Of a stretch of 64,000 bases of DNA, positions 11,301 through 21,579 are shown piece by piece. Source of the DNA: Adiantum capillus-veneris (taxonomy: Eukaryota; Streptophyta; Polypodiopsida; Polypodiales; Pteridaceae). Below the pieces are notes generated by a model. That model was not told where the DNA came from. It searched no databases and saw nothing but the letters and a program-made list of their open reading frames with translations. Both the position numbers and the translations under genes were made by a program. How positions within the stretch are numbered: the stretch's first letter is position 1; each line of letters begins with the position of its first letter. Location: NCBI GenBank assembly GCA_014529385.2, contig CM043966.1, positions 36,680,739 through 36,744,738 of the forward strand. Reading direction: 5' to 3'.

Positions 11301-12680
11301 ATGAACTGTACATCTGTCATCCACAAATTTGACTACAAGTCCAAGTCTAGCAAGTGCGGATACAGACAATAGATTCTTCTTGATCCCAGGTACATAAAGT
11401 GCATCAACAAGTGTGAAGGAACTGCCATTAGCAGCAGTGAGCACAATCTTTCCAACTCCCTGAACTGGACAAGAGGCGTTGTTGGCACAAGTGACTGAAT
11501 TCCCATGAGGGACAGACTCGAGAGAGGTAAACAATTCACGATGTGAGGTAATGTGCTTTGTAGCACCACTGTCGAAATACCACACATGTGAATCTGCAGC
11601 AACTGACAAGCATGCATCATGGACAGCAGGATTGTAAGTGCACTCTGCGCTAAAAGCCCATTCTGCATCAACATCAGCATCACAATCTCCTTTCACAGAA
11701 GACTCAACAATGGCTGCATTTGTAGTGGAACCAGCATTTGCAGTGGAACCACCCTCTTTCTTCTTAGCCTCTTTGGCCTTCAACTTAGGACACGACTTGA
11801 TCAAGTGATCATTGGCTTTACAATAATGGCAACGCATCTTCTTTTTGCCCTTATCACCAGAATTGCCAGACGAAGTGCTGCCAGTAGAAGCATTAGGAAC
11901 AGAATTTTTGCCACTCGCAGCAGAACCATAAGAAGTGGCTGCATTACTGTTACCACCCTTTCTTTGAGAAGCAATAAAAGCCTGTTCAACTGCACGCTGC
12001 CTAGTCCTGTTTTTTCTAGAAAGTGACTCTTGCAACAGCAATGTGCATAATGCATCAAACTTGACAACTTCAGGATTTCCTTGGGTCATCAGTCTCCAAG
12101 TACTAGCAAAAGTCTGGTAGGAATCTGGTAAGGCATCAAGAACAGTCTGCACAAGGGAACTGTCAGAAATGACTTCACCTGCAGAAATGAGTTGCTCATT
12201 GATATCCTTGACACTAGCAAGGAAAGTGTCCATATCATCTTCCTCATGCATAATCTTCGACTCTAGCTCTTTACGCAGCAAAGCAATTTTAGCCTCATTG
12301 CGGCTTGCATAAAGACCTGCTAGAATATCCCAAGCCTGTTTTGCAGATTTAGCTGAACGGATGTGAGGAATAATGGTGCGCTTCACAGACAACGCAATCA
12401 ATGCATGAGCCTGCGCATCCTTAACATCCCAACGAGCTTGTTCTGCTGTAGGCAAAACAACTCTAACAGCTGCAATCCTTGCAGCAAGACCTGCAACATC
12501 CTCAACATCGCCTACATCTTCAGAACCAGGACGTACATCAATGCCCTGCACAATGTTCCAGACACCTTTTGACACAAGAACATGTTGCATCATATAAGCC
12601 CACATAGGGTAGTTGTCCCCATCCAACCTGTCCTCAGCAGCAAACATCTTGAACACATCTGTGTTGTTGTTGTCAGCCAT
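8394..12680 (-). CDS. Copia B1 gag-pol polyprotein, intact (1428 aa)
   Basis: I chose the ATG at 12680 (MADNNNTDVFKMF), which starts where Copia Gag normally begins. The frame is open 20 codons further, to 12740. Domains with approximate residues: Gag/UBN2 (20-235); zinc knuckle CHYCKANDHLIKSC (about 284-297); protease with DSGAT (about 370); integrase with HARFGH and CEGC zinc ligands (about 505-550) and catalytic residues in HSDVCGP, RSDRGGEY and NGVAERKN (about 572, 636, 672); RT with LYVDDLL (about 1112); RNase H with SDSDWAG, EAEYRA and TDSQSA (about 1275-1355); end LGLLPFVD. Every key residue I looked for is present and no stop or shift interrupts it. Copia proteins of this layout are processed by the internal protease inside virus-like particles. 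Nothing visible prevents function. Confidence 0.97.
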   Translation of the reverse strand: MADNNNTDVFKMFAAEDRLDGDNYPMWAYMMQHVLVSKGVWNIVQGIDVRPGSEDVGDVEDVAGLAARIAAVRVVLPTAEQARWDVKDAQAHALIALSVKRTIIPHIRSAKSAKQAWDILAGLYASRNEAKIALLRKELESKIMHEEDDMDTFLASVKDINEQLISAGEVISDSSLVQTVLDALPDSYQTFASTWRLMTQGNPEVVKFDALCTLLLQESLSRKNRTRQRAVEQAFIASQRKGGNSNAATSYGSAASGKNSVPNASTGSTSSGNSGDKGKKKMRCHYCKANDHLIKSCPKLKAKEAKKKEGGSTANAGSTTNAAIVESSVKGDCDADVDAEWAFSAECTYNPAVHDACLSVAADSHVWYFDSGATKHITSHRELFTSLESVPHGNSVTCANNASCPVQGVGKIVLTAANGSSFTLVDALYVPGIKKNLLSVSALARLGLVVKFVDDRCTVHDLSFGDEIVASGLLCRGLYKLTLYDKCGQNFANAVADSRAISDAKLWHARFGHLNFASLLRLQKSDMVASLPPLEAPIKHVCEGCILGKMQRSKFPKDGSVRATCRLQLVHSDVCGPMQTPSLGNYLYFVTFIDDYSRHAWVFLLKAKSEVFMCFKQFLAMAENVSKCTMGTLRSDRGGEYMSHEFNAFLASRGIKHQCTVPYTPQQNGVAERKNRSLTEMARCMVKSQALPHSFWLEAIMCATYVLNRCPTKALQSITPYEAWHDRKPSIEHMRVFGCLAYALVPQVLRRKLDDKAVKCIFVGYSAESKGYRLYHPQTKRILVSRDVVFVEDSVQPLLSCTRDSNVSSQDIYDTLLPLFSGGNTNVSSNEANVQPMGVSENVLEQPITDADVHDVLDEERAENEQARSMPKWLVHTLRDSKLDAPLSSRTRSGSRHASYASDCYALAVSSLHDVEEPLSFDEAQNSENWIAAMKSEYDALIENDTWNLCDLPPGKKAIGTKWVYKLKRKPDGEIDRHKARLVAKGYAQQKGIDYEETFAPTCRMTTVRFLCALAAHFGWDVHQSDIVTAFLNGDIFEEVYVTQPRGFVIKGQEDKVCKCKKALYGLKQSPRAWYEKADTHLVKRGFRNSPTESTLYVKREDDVFLIVVLYVDDLLITGPNERHIAEFKADLNATFKMKDLGLLHHYLGIQFKQCDGGIALCQKSYIETLLCKFGLEDCKPIATPMETGLKLSLHDAGDPADVTLYQTAVGCLIYVCNTRPDIQFAVSQVSRFMHSPGSKHWQAVKRIFRYLSGTLHLGLFYPKGGSLPPDLHAFSDSDWAGCFDTRVSTSGFCFMLGSSCISWLSKKQPTVATSSCEAEYRAVFTATVECVWLRRLMADLGVGQDTANTIFTDSQSALAVARNPVFHARTKHIEVHYHYVRERLSAGEISLAYVPTQDNLADLFTKALSREKLEAFRKALGLLPFVD

Positions 12681-13028
12681 GGTAAATGCTGCACCTGATG
12701 TGAAAACTGCCCGAAAATAGGAGAAATGGAGCAGGAACAACTTGTGCTATATAGCACAAACCGTAGAAGACTATAAGGTACCTGTTATGCAGAAAACGGC
12801 ACTGACAAAAAATCTGCACAAAATGACGAAATAGCCTGTGCAGTACTGCCCGTAGTGGAAACGGAGGCCGAAATGAGCCCAAATCAAAATTCTGAGCAGA
12901 CCGAGCTCTTCGAGCTCACCCAAAATATTTGTCGACCTGCGAACGCTCGCCAAAGCTCACTGAAATCGGAGAGAGTGAGCAGGCGTGTGCTGGAGCAGCT
13001 GGCGACTAAGCCCGGGAGGACGTGACCT

Positions 13029-13040
13029 GCTCTGATACCA
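13029..13040 (-). promoter_or_regulatory. Primer-binding site of B1
   Basis: The plus strand GCTCTGATACCA is the reverse complement of TGGTATCAGAGC, two bases from the LTR. It matches initiator tRNA-Met. Confidence 0.92.
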
Positions 13041-13042
13041 AT

Positions 13043-13269
13043 TGTTGGAATTAGGGTTGCAGAGAAACACACACAGCTTGGAGAAGACAAAGGAAGCTCA
13101 AGGCACACAATAGAGAGTGTATTCCTTAGTGTGCAATGGAAAGATAGATAGCCCTAGAGTGATGGGCGTATATACAATGCACGGGGGAAAAAACCTCCTA
13201 AAGAGGGAAAAAATGCCCCGGCGGTCCTAGTGTGTTCACACACATCACTACCACATGTATATGGTAACA
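13043..13269 (-). repeat. 5' LTR of B1 (227 bp)
   Basis: Identical to the other B1 LTR. In element orientation it starts TGTTACCATATAC and ends CCAACA. Confidence 0.95.
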
Positions 13270-13274
13270 CTTTT

Positions 13275-13592
13275 GGCCTATAAAAGGAGGCCATTTCTAC
13301 ACACATTTCATAGTGTGAAGTTGATGCAACAAGGTGAGTGTGAGGTGGTGAGAGTGAAGCAAGGCGGGAGCTCCATTAAGGGTATAATCCCTTTGTAAAC
13401 TACTTCTTGTTTTGAAGTACTAAAGCCATTGAGTGGCTGCTTTCCCGTGGACGTAGCCCACATTGGGTGAACCACGTATATCGTGTGTACTCTCTCTCTC
13501 TCTCTACTCTATAATCTCGTGTATATAAATCTGTCTCTCTCCATTTAGTAATCTAATCAATTATCTATTTAGCTACGTCTTATTTACTAACA
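13275..13592 (+). repeat. 3' LTR of Copia A, right part
   Basis: Resumes at GGCCTATAAAAGG after the B1 target duplication (13270-13274) and ends TAACA before the second TACAT. It contains the shortened (CT)n tract at 13491-13505. Confidence 0.93.
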
Positions 13593-13597
13593 TACAT

Positions 13598-13800
13598 GGT
13601 AATACACGCACTCAGTACGAGCACAATAAACGAAAATTTATAGTTGCTAATTCAGATGCATCTAAAAAACCGAAGGGGTCCTCTCTCCTGAGGATTTTGA
13701 TAAGGCCAAGAAAGAGAAGCTATGTTCTCAATGCTTAGGAAGAGGCCATGGCAAAAAGCATTGTCCCAAGGGGAAATCTGCTACTCAGGGGAAGGAGAAA
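13598..13800 (+). pseudogene. G1 gag, 3' part with zinc knuckle
   Basis: After the TACAT duplication the reading continues from the left part of gag (GNTRTQYEHNKRKF). A one-base shift near 13680 leads into KEKLCSQCLGRGHGKKHCPK (about 13710-13770), a CX2CX4HX4C nucleic-acid-binding knuckle. The linkage across Copia A shows that both pieces are one gene. Confidence 0.85.
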
Positions 13801-13899
13801 GCAGTGAACACGGTGCAACTACTGCCTCTCGAGTCTTCCTCAAAATTCTCCACAGTGGAAGTAACACACACTGAGGTGGTGCATAAATGCTGTCTCACA

Positions 13900-16800
13900 G
13901 CTTCCATGTGGCAACAAACGTTTGGACCACATGAGCTAGTACGTATGCACGGATATGTGCAAGGGCACAAGGTGCATCTTGGTAGATGACGGTGCTACGC
14001 ACAATTTCATCAATTATGGATTGGTGAAAAAGCTCAAACTGCCTCAAACTTCGAGTACCCACCACTACAAGGTAGCAATGATGAATGGACATGATAGTGA
14101 AATATGGGATACTCAATGCCGAGTTGTTCCATTGGATGCACAAGGGTACTCTACTTTTTTGGATTTTCAAGTTATGAACATGGAAAGGGCTGATGTGGTT
14201 CTTGGTAGGGAGTGGTTGCATAGCCTAGGACCATCACTGAAGCGTAGCTATGAGCACAACAGTTTGATGTTTGATTCCCATGGCACACATGTGTTGTTGT
14301 TAGGAGAAAAGGATATACCTTCATCACCACTGATTTGTACTGTCAAGCTGATGCAACTTGTTTCTGATAATGAAATAGAGCAGGTTTTCTTGTGTTACTC
14401 ACTGTCTCATTTTCTTTCTAACATTGAGTCTGTTGAACATTCCTCAACGTCGCATGCTTCTCTCTGCTCTACTCCACCAATGGCTAATTCTACACAAGCA
14501 AACGTTGCAAATCAATTACAAAAATTATTAAAGGAATTTCAAGATGTCTTTCCTAATGATTACCATCAGGTTTACCGCCGACACGCTCAGTACAACATGG
14601 TATTGACATGACTGCAGGCTGTAAACCTGTTAGTAAACCACCTTATCGTATGAGTTACTCAGAAGCTGCTGAGGTGGAACGTCAGCTTGCTAACTACCTT
14701 AGCAGAGGGTTTATACAACCTAGTTCTTCACCATGGGCTTCGCCTATCCTTTTGGTGAAGAAAAAGGACGGCAGTATACAGTCAAGAACAAATACCCATT
14801 GCCAAGGGTAGATGAGTTATTTGATAAGCTAACACATGCTCAAATTTTTACGAAAATTGACTTGCGATCAGGATATCACCAAGTCCGTATTCGGCTTGCC
14901 GATATACCTAAGACTGCATTCCTAACACGGTTTGGACATTACGAGTTTTTGGTGATGCCCTTTGGGTTAACCAATGTGCCCGCAACATTCATGACACTTA
15001 TGGATAGTGTCTTGAAGCCATATTTGGGCAAATTTGTCATTGTGTTCCTCGATGACATTCTAGTTTATAGTGCTTCTGAAGAAGAGCACTTACAACATCT
15101 CAGGCATGTGTTTGAGTTGTTACGTGCAAACAAGTTATATGCCAAGGAATCTAAATGTGATTTTCTCAAGGAGGAAATTCATTATTTAGGGCATGTTATT
15201 TCAGCTAATGGCCTATACATGGATCAATCCAAAGTGGATACCATCCGAAACTGGCCACCTCCTAAAAATCTGGAAGAATTACATATCTTTTTAGGCTTTG
15301 CAGGTTTTTACCGAAGGTTCGTTAAAAACTATGCTCACATTGTTGTACCTATGACGGACCAACCAAAAGGCAAAGGTAAGGCTTTTCAGTGGGGTTCCGC
15401 TCAACAGCACAATTTTGAAACACTGAAAGACGCATTAGCTATAGCTCCTATACTAGCTATTGTAGATCCTTTGAAACCATTCGTTTTGGAAACGGATGCT
15501 AGTGATTTGCTATTGAAGCAGTCCTGTTACAAGACGGACGGCCAATTGCATTTGAAAGTAAGAAGCTGGACGCAGCTCAACAGAATTATTCTGCTTACGA
15601 TTGCGAACTCTATGCAATAGTGTCTGCCTTAAAGACATGGCGGCACTATCTATATTGTGCTCAGTTCTAGATTGTGTTTGACCATGAAAGCATCAAATGG
15701 TTTACACAACAAACATATTTATAGGGTCGAAAATCCAGGTGGGCCGAGATCCTTCAAGAATATGACGCCAAGTTAAGGTATCGCAAAGGCCAATACAATG
15801 TAGTGGCAGAAGCTCTCAGTCGAATGCCAGAGATCAATTTGCTCTTGTTCACGGAACTTCGTAGTGCATTTTTAGACTCTCTCAAGGGCAAATATGAGCA
15901 AGATGAAACATACTCCAAAGTGTGGAGCCATGTTCAAAAGAGGGATCCTTCTCACTCCAATGCAGGTAGTGTACAGTTAACCTCCACACCTAGTTCTCCT
16001 TTATCAAGTGATGAACTACAACGATGGAAGCATTTTACCATCGACAATGGGTACCTACTCCACAAAGGGAGAGTTTGTGTACCGACGGAGGCAGACATTC
16101 GGTGCCAAATTCTTTATGAATGTCATGATAGTCCAAGTGCAGGGCACCCGGGGATTAGAAAAACTTATTCTCTCGTACGACAACAGTTTTACTGGCCAGG
16201 TCTACATGGCTTTGTTCAAGCTTATGTCTTGCATTGCCAAAAATGTCAAGTTAACAAAGCAGAGCGCCTGAAAGCAGGAGGACTCTTACATCCTTTGGAA
16301 ATTCCCAATGGAAAATGGGAAAGTATCTCTATGGATTTCATTGTAGGTTTACCAACCACTATACGAGGTCATGACTCAGTATGGGTGGTCGTAGACAGGA
16401 TGACTAAACTATGTAAGTTTATTCCAACCAAATCAACGGTTAAGACACCGGAACTAGCAAAGTTATTTGTGGACAATCTATACAAATTGTATGGGTTTCC
16501 AAGTAACATTGTTAGTGACTGTGATCCCAAGTTTAACAGCCACTTTTGGAGAGTTGTCTTTAAACGATTGCGTACACAGCTCAACCTCAGTACAACTGAT
16601 CATCCAGAAACAGATGGTAAAACGGAACGGGTTAACCAAGTACTAGAGGATATGCTAAGAGCATATGTCAGCAAAAAACAGACAGAGTGGGAAGAATACT
16701 TACCTATTCTCGATTTTGCCTATAACAGTTCTCAGCATGTCACAACAGGTTTTAGTCCTTTCATGCTCATGTACGGGTTTCAACCTAGGTCACCAGTTAC

Positions 16801-17381
16801 AGTGGGGTTGGCAATCAAAAAATTCCAACAGGTTAAGGATTTTCTCCAAGACCACATGGATATGCTGAAACTTGCTCGTCAGAATGTCCGACAAGCACAG
16901 GATCGGTATAAGAAATACGCTGACGAGAAACGTTGGCAAGTTACCTTCGAAGAAGGGGAGGAAGTATTTTTACGTGTGCCAGAACATTCAGAAAGTCTGA
17001 AAACTGGACCGACACCTAAATTATCTCCCCGATATTGTGGGCCTTTCAAAGTACTCAAGCAAGTTGGTGATCGTGCCTACAAACTATTACTACCATCACA
17101 TTCTCGCATTCATCCGGTGTTTCATGTAAGCCGTCTACAAAAGCGGTTACATGGGGACGACAACGTCATTGACCAACAGGTTTTGGTTGATTACATTGAA
17201 CCTCCTACTTTACCGCATGAACCTGAACGTGTTCTGGATTATCATGAGTTGCATACACGCCTTAATCAAGTGGAAAGACCGACCTAAAGAAGGTGCCACT
17301 TTGGAAAACATTAGTGTTCTTAAGAAGAAGTTTCCCACTTTTGTTTTCGAGGACGAAAACTCTTCTTTAAGGGGGGAGTAA
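13900..17381 (+). pseudogene. G1 pol (protease, RT, RNase H, integrase, chromodomain-like tail)
   Basis: Protease: VDDGATHNFINYGLVKKL at about 13980-14035, then a shift near 14605. RT: KPPYRMSYSEAAEVERQL, then KKKDGS joined straight to TVKNKYPLP at about 14765-14790, so the RMCxDYRALN motif is deleted. Later RT motifs ([33 protein letters not shown]) remain. RNase H begins FVLETDASD, shifts near 15510-15560 and has stops near 15668 and 15722. From 15803 a long open frame covers the RNase H end, integrase HHCC (about 16130-16260), the core with SMDF, IVSD and KTERVNQ, and a GPF motif (about 17035). A last shift near 17260 precedes a chromodomain-like IKWKDRPKEGATLENI segment ending at TAA 17379-17381. 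Most resembles plant chromoviruses. Inactive. Confidence 0.9.
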
Positions 17382-17589
17382 TCTCAGGACAAGGGTCCTG
17401 TACCCTAAGAACTAGGATAGTCATGGACTACGGCCAAGGGTCGGGCTAGGCAGTGTGGACAGGGGATCCGTCTAGGGCAAGGGGCTAGGAGCCCACCTAT
17501 ATAAAGGGAGGTTGGGAGGAGGATCTCAGGTCTAGTTTCCCTAGTTCTTACAATTCCAAAAGATATATCCAAAAACTTGGGTGAGATTA
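17382..17589 (+). repeat. Probable 3' LTR of G1
   Basis: It follows a polypurine tract (AAGGGGGGAG, 17369-17378) and has a TATATAAAGGG box at about 17498-17508. The start is inferred by alignment with relative F, whose LTR begins TGTGAGGACAAAG after the same tract; here it reads TCTCAGGACAAGG. Alternatively, TAATCTCA at 17379-17386 and TGAGATTA at 17582-17589 form an 8-bp inverted repeat that could mark non-standard ends. The 5' LTR is missing, so the ends are unproven. Confidence 0.5.
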
Positions 17590-17615
17590 AAGTTACTCCT
17601 GTTTCATCTTCTGGT

Positions 17616-17673
<58 letters not shown>
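17616..17673 (+). repeat. Compound (TC)n(AC)n microsatellite
   Basis: About 27 bp of TC directly followed by about 32 bp of AC. Confidence 0.95.
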
Positions 17674-17675
<2 letters not shown>

Positions 17676-17752
17676 GTCTTGATAAAAGGAGAATTTAAAA
17701 CAATGAAGGAACGATCCAATGAGATCTCAAAGATCAATTTGATGGTCTCGAG

Positions 17753-17755
<3 letters not shown>

Positions 17756-17837
<82 letters not shown>
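17756..17837 (+). repeat. (GA)n microsatellite
   Basis: About 82 bp of perfect GA repeats, the longest dinucleotide tract in the window. Confidence 0.97.
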
Positions 17838-17838
<1 letters not shown>

Positions 17839-18734
17839 AATCATAGCCATCTATACTTTTTGTTAAAGAGGCTGAGAAAAAGGAGAGCGGTTGCCTTGCC
17901 CACACATTAATCAGGAATCTTCTCTTCAACCACAATGCCAATTTGTCAACTACTATGCCACGATGGCAAGTCGTATATGTATACACACATGAGCTCCAAG
18001 CAAGATGTTATTAACCAAACACATAGGGGTGTGTTGCTATATTAAGATAATACTTATGCAAAAAAGAACATTTTGTTCAAAAGACAACTAGCTTTAGACA
18101 TTAGGAAGGTGAATTGCACAAAACCATTCTGCATTTGACTCCTTTTTGTACAATGTAATTAGAATGAAGTAACATTCTCTTAATCCTATACATCAGGACT
18201 AAATCAGTAAATGAGGATGAAATACGCCTTCATCTCCAAGGCGGGCGGACTGCAACAATGCTAAACCTTTTTAAGCAAAATAGAATTCTCAGTTGCATCC
18301 ATATAGACAAGTCAATAGAATTGCTAGACTTGGCTACGTAGAAAAGGCGTTAAAGAACCTATCACTTGTTATTCATGTCAAACTTAAAAATTATAAGACT
18401 AGCTACAATCCTATATGTGCAAAAAAAAAAGATCAAATTCATTAATCTTATATAAACCCATCATTTCCTTACTTCAAGGACACAATTGTCAGTAAAAGAT
18501 TTTTTAGTTAGTTTCTAAAGTATCATGCTAAAGTCACGGAGTAAATGCCATTTGATCATCTCTATAATTTAATGCTTCATGCAAACTACCTCTAGATTAT
18601 CACTTTTGAACAAATTGAAAACCAATGCATAGTCTACAACTTAGGATCTCCATGAGTTAAAGCCAAGCAGTTATTAATGAGGTTAAAGTGTATAGAATCC
18701 AAGTTAAAGTAACCCTGCCAAAACTATATTATGA
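17838..18734. other. AT-rich intergenic stretch
   Basis: No open frame, RNA gene or repeat that I can support. Only short homopolymers. Confidence 0.5.
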
Positions 18735-18919
18735 GAGTAGTAACCATATGATCTTTAAAAAAACTACTTTTAAAGTAATCTTTTACAGTATCCAAAAGTT
18801 CAATCCTATCAAACCTTCCATAAGTTAACCAAAACTTGTATGCAGAAGCAACATCAACATTGCTTTTATAATCAATAAAACCAGCAAAAGGCTCATGCCA
18901 TTCAAGAGGACCTAGTTGC
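18735..18919 (-). other. Short open frame beside element E, unrecognised
   Basis: The minus strand reads openly for about 60 codons (PLEWHEPFAGFIDYKSN, then YKFWLTYGRFDRIELLDTV) right up to the left edge of element E. The composition looks protein-like, but I do not recognise it. It could be an exon cut by E or a chance frame. Confidence 0.25.
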
Positions 18920-18999
18920 TGGGGTAAAGGCGGTGTGCCTCTTACCCTGGTCAGACACGCCAGAGACATTTGACCACCCATTACTTGTACACACCTTAT
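18920..18999 (+). repeat. LTR-like repeat of E, left copy
   Basis: Matches 22921-22999 with about ten differences by eye; similarity stops at CACACCTTA. Either the LTRs are truncated or only this part still aligns. Confidence 0.6.
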
Positions 19000-21028
19000 T
19001 CTTTATTAGTTAGAAGAATAATGGGCTCTCTCTCACACATTTTGTTGAGTTGCTCCACCCACATCCTGTGTTCTCTCTCTCTCTTTCTCCTTCTCGTTCT
19101 CCGCACATGCACCGCATTCGCGCACTCACAAGAGCTACGGTGGCGATTAGGTGCAAGTGCGACGGTCAAGTTGATGATTTTGTAGCAATAAGCGTATTGG
19201 TGGTAGTAGATTCAAGAGAAGGGAGAAGGGAGCAGCTTGGCAACGTGTGCGCATCATAGGTTTGGGCGCGGTTTTGCTTGTGTACATGAAAGCTTCTACG
19301 TCGGCATTGTGTGCACAAAGATAGTAGTGCAAGAGAAGATCAGATTGCATATCTAGGATTAGTCATGTATATTCATCTTGTATAGAGATTGTGTAGCAAG
19401 TTATTGCTTAATTTTGCGAGAAGAAGTAGAGCATGTATTGTTGCAGCTCGTTTTTTATGTTTTCAGCTCCAAAAACAGTGTTTTTTGCATATCTCTGTCA
19501 TACGGAGTCGGATAGATATGTTCCAAGAGTTTAAGTTGGGGTTTTGGTTCATTCCAAATGCAATGGTGATGTCCATTTTCTAAAATTCTGATCAAAATTA
19601 CAGCAAGTGTAACAGCAGTAAGTTTGTGCTGCATTTTTGGGCCGAAAACGGATGTTTTTGGCATCTCTCACACCCTCGAACTCGGATGTATGTGATCCAA
19701 GAGTCTATCCTGTGGTTTTGTAACATTTTGAACGTGTTGGTCATATCAAAATTTTAAAATTCTAAGCACTAATTTTTTTGCAGCAGCCTGTAGCAACCTC
19801 GAGATATTGAAGCTTAGTAGTTTGACTCCTATATTGCAGAGCATTGTGCAGTTTGCATTTATGGCTATGTATGGCACACTACGGTGCTATTTAAGAGGGA
19901 AGTCACCTTGCTTTTGTGTATACAAGTGATGCTTTGGGATGTGACTTTCGGATTCTTACACATCCGGATGCGTTTTTGTACGCATTGTATGACTGTGTGG
20001 GGCATTCAAGAGAGTGGTTTTAGCACGATTTTGTGCAATTTATGCTATGTGTGCATTTGCAAATATAGCTTGAGCTAGGTATAGCTTGCAAGTACCAGTT
20101 TCATAGGAATACAGGTGTTTTGAACAGGTGGAGTTGTCCATAGCGCTACTAGTGCAAGAGTGAGCTCGGTTTCCCTGCTTATGGTACATGTATGCCATAT
20201 GTGGATTTGTGATTGAGACGGATTGGTCTCAAAAAGGTTTATGTGCTTTTCGATTATGGTCCACAGGTTTTGCCTTGCTTCTCTTCATCGTGGTTGGAGA
20301 GTGTTTATTCACTTTTGACTTGGTGTAAGACATCCGTGGATGAGAGACCGAGTCTCTGTCTTGCGCATTACCAAAACGGCTTCATTGATGCATTTTATGC
20401 ATTGTTTGTGTTTTCAATTGTTTATGGCTGAGATGTTTTGAGTTTTTACTTAGTTTACAAGGGAAACTCTGTCCGATTTTTCCCAGATTCTCGCCATGTT
20501 TTATGCATATCTATAGTTTTACTCTCTGATGGTTTATGGTTGAGTGTTTGACTCCCATTTTGATAGGTTTTGTCAGCCTTGTAAACACTCTTGTAGGAGT
20601 GAGAGTTTCATATGCTCGTGTGGCTACAGAATTTGCCAGTCATATGTTTCACAGGTTTTTTGCAGATTTTTGTAGGCAATTACTCTTGTGGGACATGCTT
20701 TGAGCTAGTTTGCTCATTACTTGCGTATATGGTTATGCTCTTTATGCTTGGTTGAGCTGTTTGTCCCAAATTATATGCTTGCAAATATAGCAGATTGTGG
20801 AGATGATTTTACGCATATGTGAGCATTTGTTTTGATGTGTTTTATCATGATTTCCATGATTATGTAGTGGTCAAGTTATCTCCTACTTTGTTGCCAGTTT
20901 GGCATGGTCTATGGTTGAGCTTTTGCTGGAGTTATTTACTCAGTTTACAGGGGAGACTCTACCAGATCTATCCCATGATTTCTCGCCATAGTTTGATTAA
21001 TTGGCATCCACTTAGCATAAGTGTGGTT

Positions 21029-21530
21029 TGTTGGCATTGTGGCAGACCAAGACACATGAGGAGACGTTGTTTCAGGTGTTGGAGACAGCGGAGGATTCCA
21101 TTGGCTGTTGATGAAAGTACGAGTGTGGTAGAAACTTCTACTTCCACATGTTCACGTAGACATGCATGGACTTTGTCTCACAATTGGCAATTGGACAATA
21201 GTGCTTTATGCCATGTTACTCCTCACAGGGAGTGGTTTAGAATGTTTTTTGCTCTCAGACATAATGGTGTTCTTGGTGTGGGTGACATTCATTTGTGCTT
21301 TGCCAGTGGGAGTATGGTTGTGCTCCATGATGTTCAGTATGTGCCTGATGCTTGTAGGAGTTTGATCTCCATCTCGGAGCTGAGAGATCATGGGTGTCAT
21401 GTTCAATTGACCAACGAGTATTACTTGATGAGAAGAGGTTTGCTTGTGATAGCACAAGGCCATTGTGGTGATTGTTTGACTCTTCTCTATGTTCTTGGTG
21501 TCAACGATGCCACAGTCTCTGTGAGTCTAT
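21029..21530 (+). pseudogene. E gag zinc knuckle and protease remnant
   Basis: Reads CWHCGRPRHMRRRC (CX2CX4HX4C) from 21029. About 40 residues later comes a Copia protease-like segment WQLDNSALCHVTPHREWF, where the family has a D-S-G core; here it is D-N-S, so the active site is lost. The following VQYVPDACRSLISISEL segment matches the conserved region after the protease. The frame is open from about 20819 to 21532. Confidence 0.75.
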
Positions 21531-21579
21531 AGTCATGCAGACATTCACAGTTTAGACGAGTACATTTTGCTGATCATTA

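Larger units (their letters stand above)
8092..13269 (-). mobile_element. Copia element B1, structurally complete and young
   Basis: A 5178-bp element in minus orientation. It has 227-bp LTRs at both ends that I find identical base for base, a perfect 5-bp target duplication, a primer site, a 348-bp leader (12681-13028), one uninterrupted gag-pol frame and a polypurine tract. Identical LTRs mean very recent insertion, because the two are copied from one template. It sits in the 3' LTR of A. A decayed relative, B2, lies at 37846-51346. Confidence 0.96.
2833..13592 (+). mobile_element. Copia element A, inserted in G1 and split by B1
   Basis: The element runs from TGTTAAG (2833) to TAACA (13592) and is flanked by TACAT. 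It holds a 777-bp 5' LTR, an initiator tRNA-Met primer site, one gag-pol gene in Tnt1-like order, a polypurine tract and a 3' LTR from 7610 that is split by B1 and ends at 13592. The LTRs differ by several substitutions, by microsatellite length and by one extra GGCCGG-rich repeat unit in the 3' copy. It is therefore clearly older than B1. The gag-pol gene is inactivated (see its own entry). Confidence 0.95.
1675..17589 (+). mobile_element. Decayed Ty3/Gypsy element G1, host of nested Copia A and B1
   Basis: Gag begins at 1926 and stops at the Copia A insertion at 2832. It resumes in frame after the 5-bp duplication at 13593-13597, continuing through a zinc knuckle, protease, RT, RNase H, integrase and a chromodomain-like tail to 17381. 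A polypurine tract precedes an LTR at about 17382. No 5' LTR or primer site is visible in 1675-1925, so the left end was probably lost, perhaps with the insertion of the left-hand Copia. Several frameshifts and stops show it is old. A relative (F) lies in reverse orientation at 30744-32290. Confidence 0.85.

Noticed and set aside
17577-17846. ORFs through (TC)n, (AC)n and (GA)n tracts encoding Ser-Leu, His-Thr or Arg-Glu runs
   Set aside because: Dinucleotide repeats have no stop in most frames; the predicted peptides are repeat artefacts. The same applies near 25098-25357, 25627-25684 and 29822-29858.
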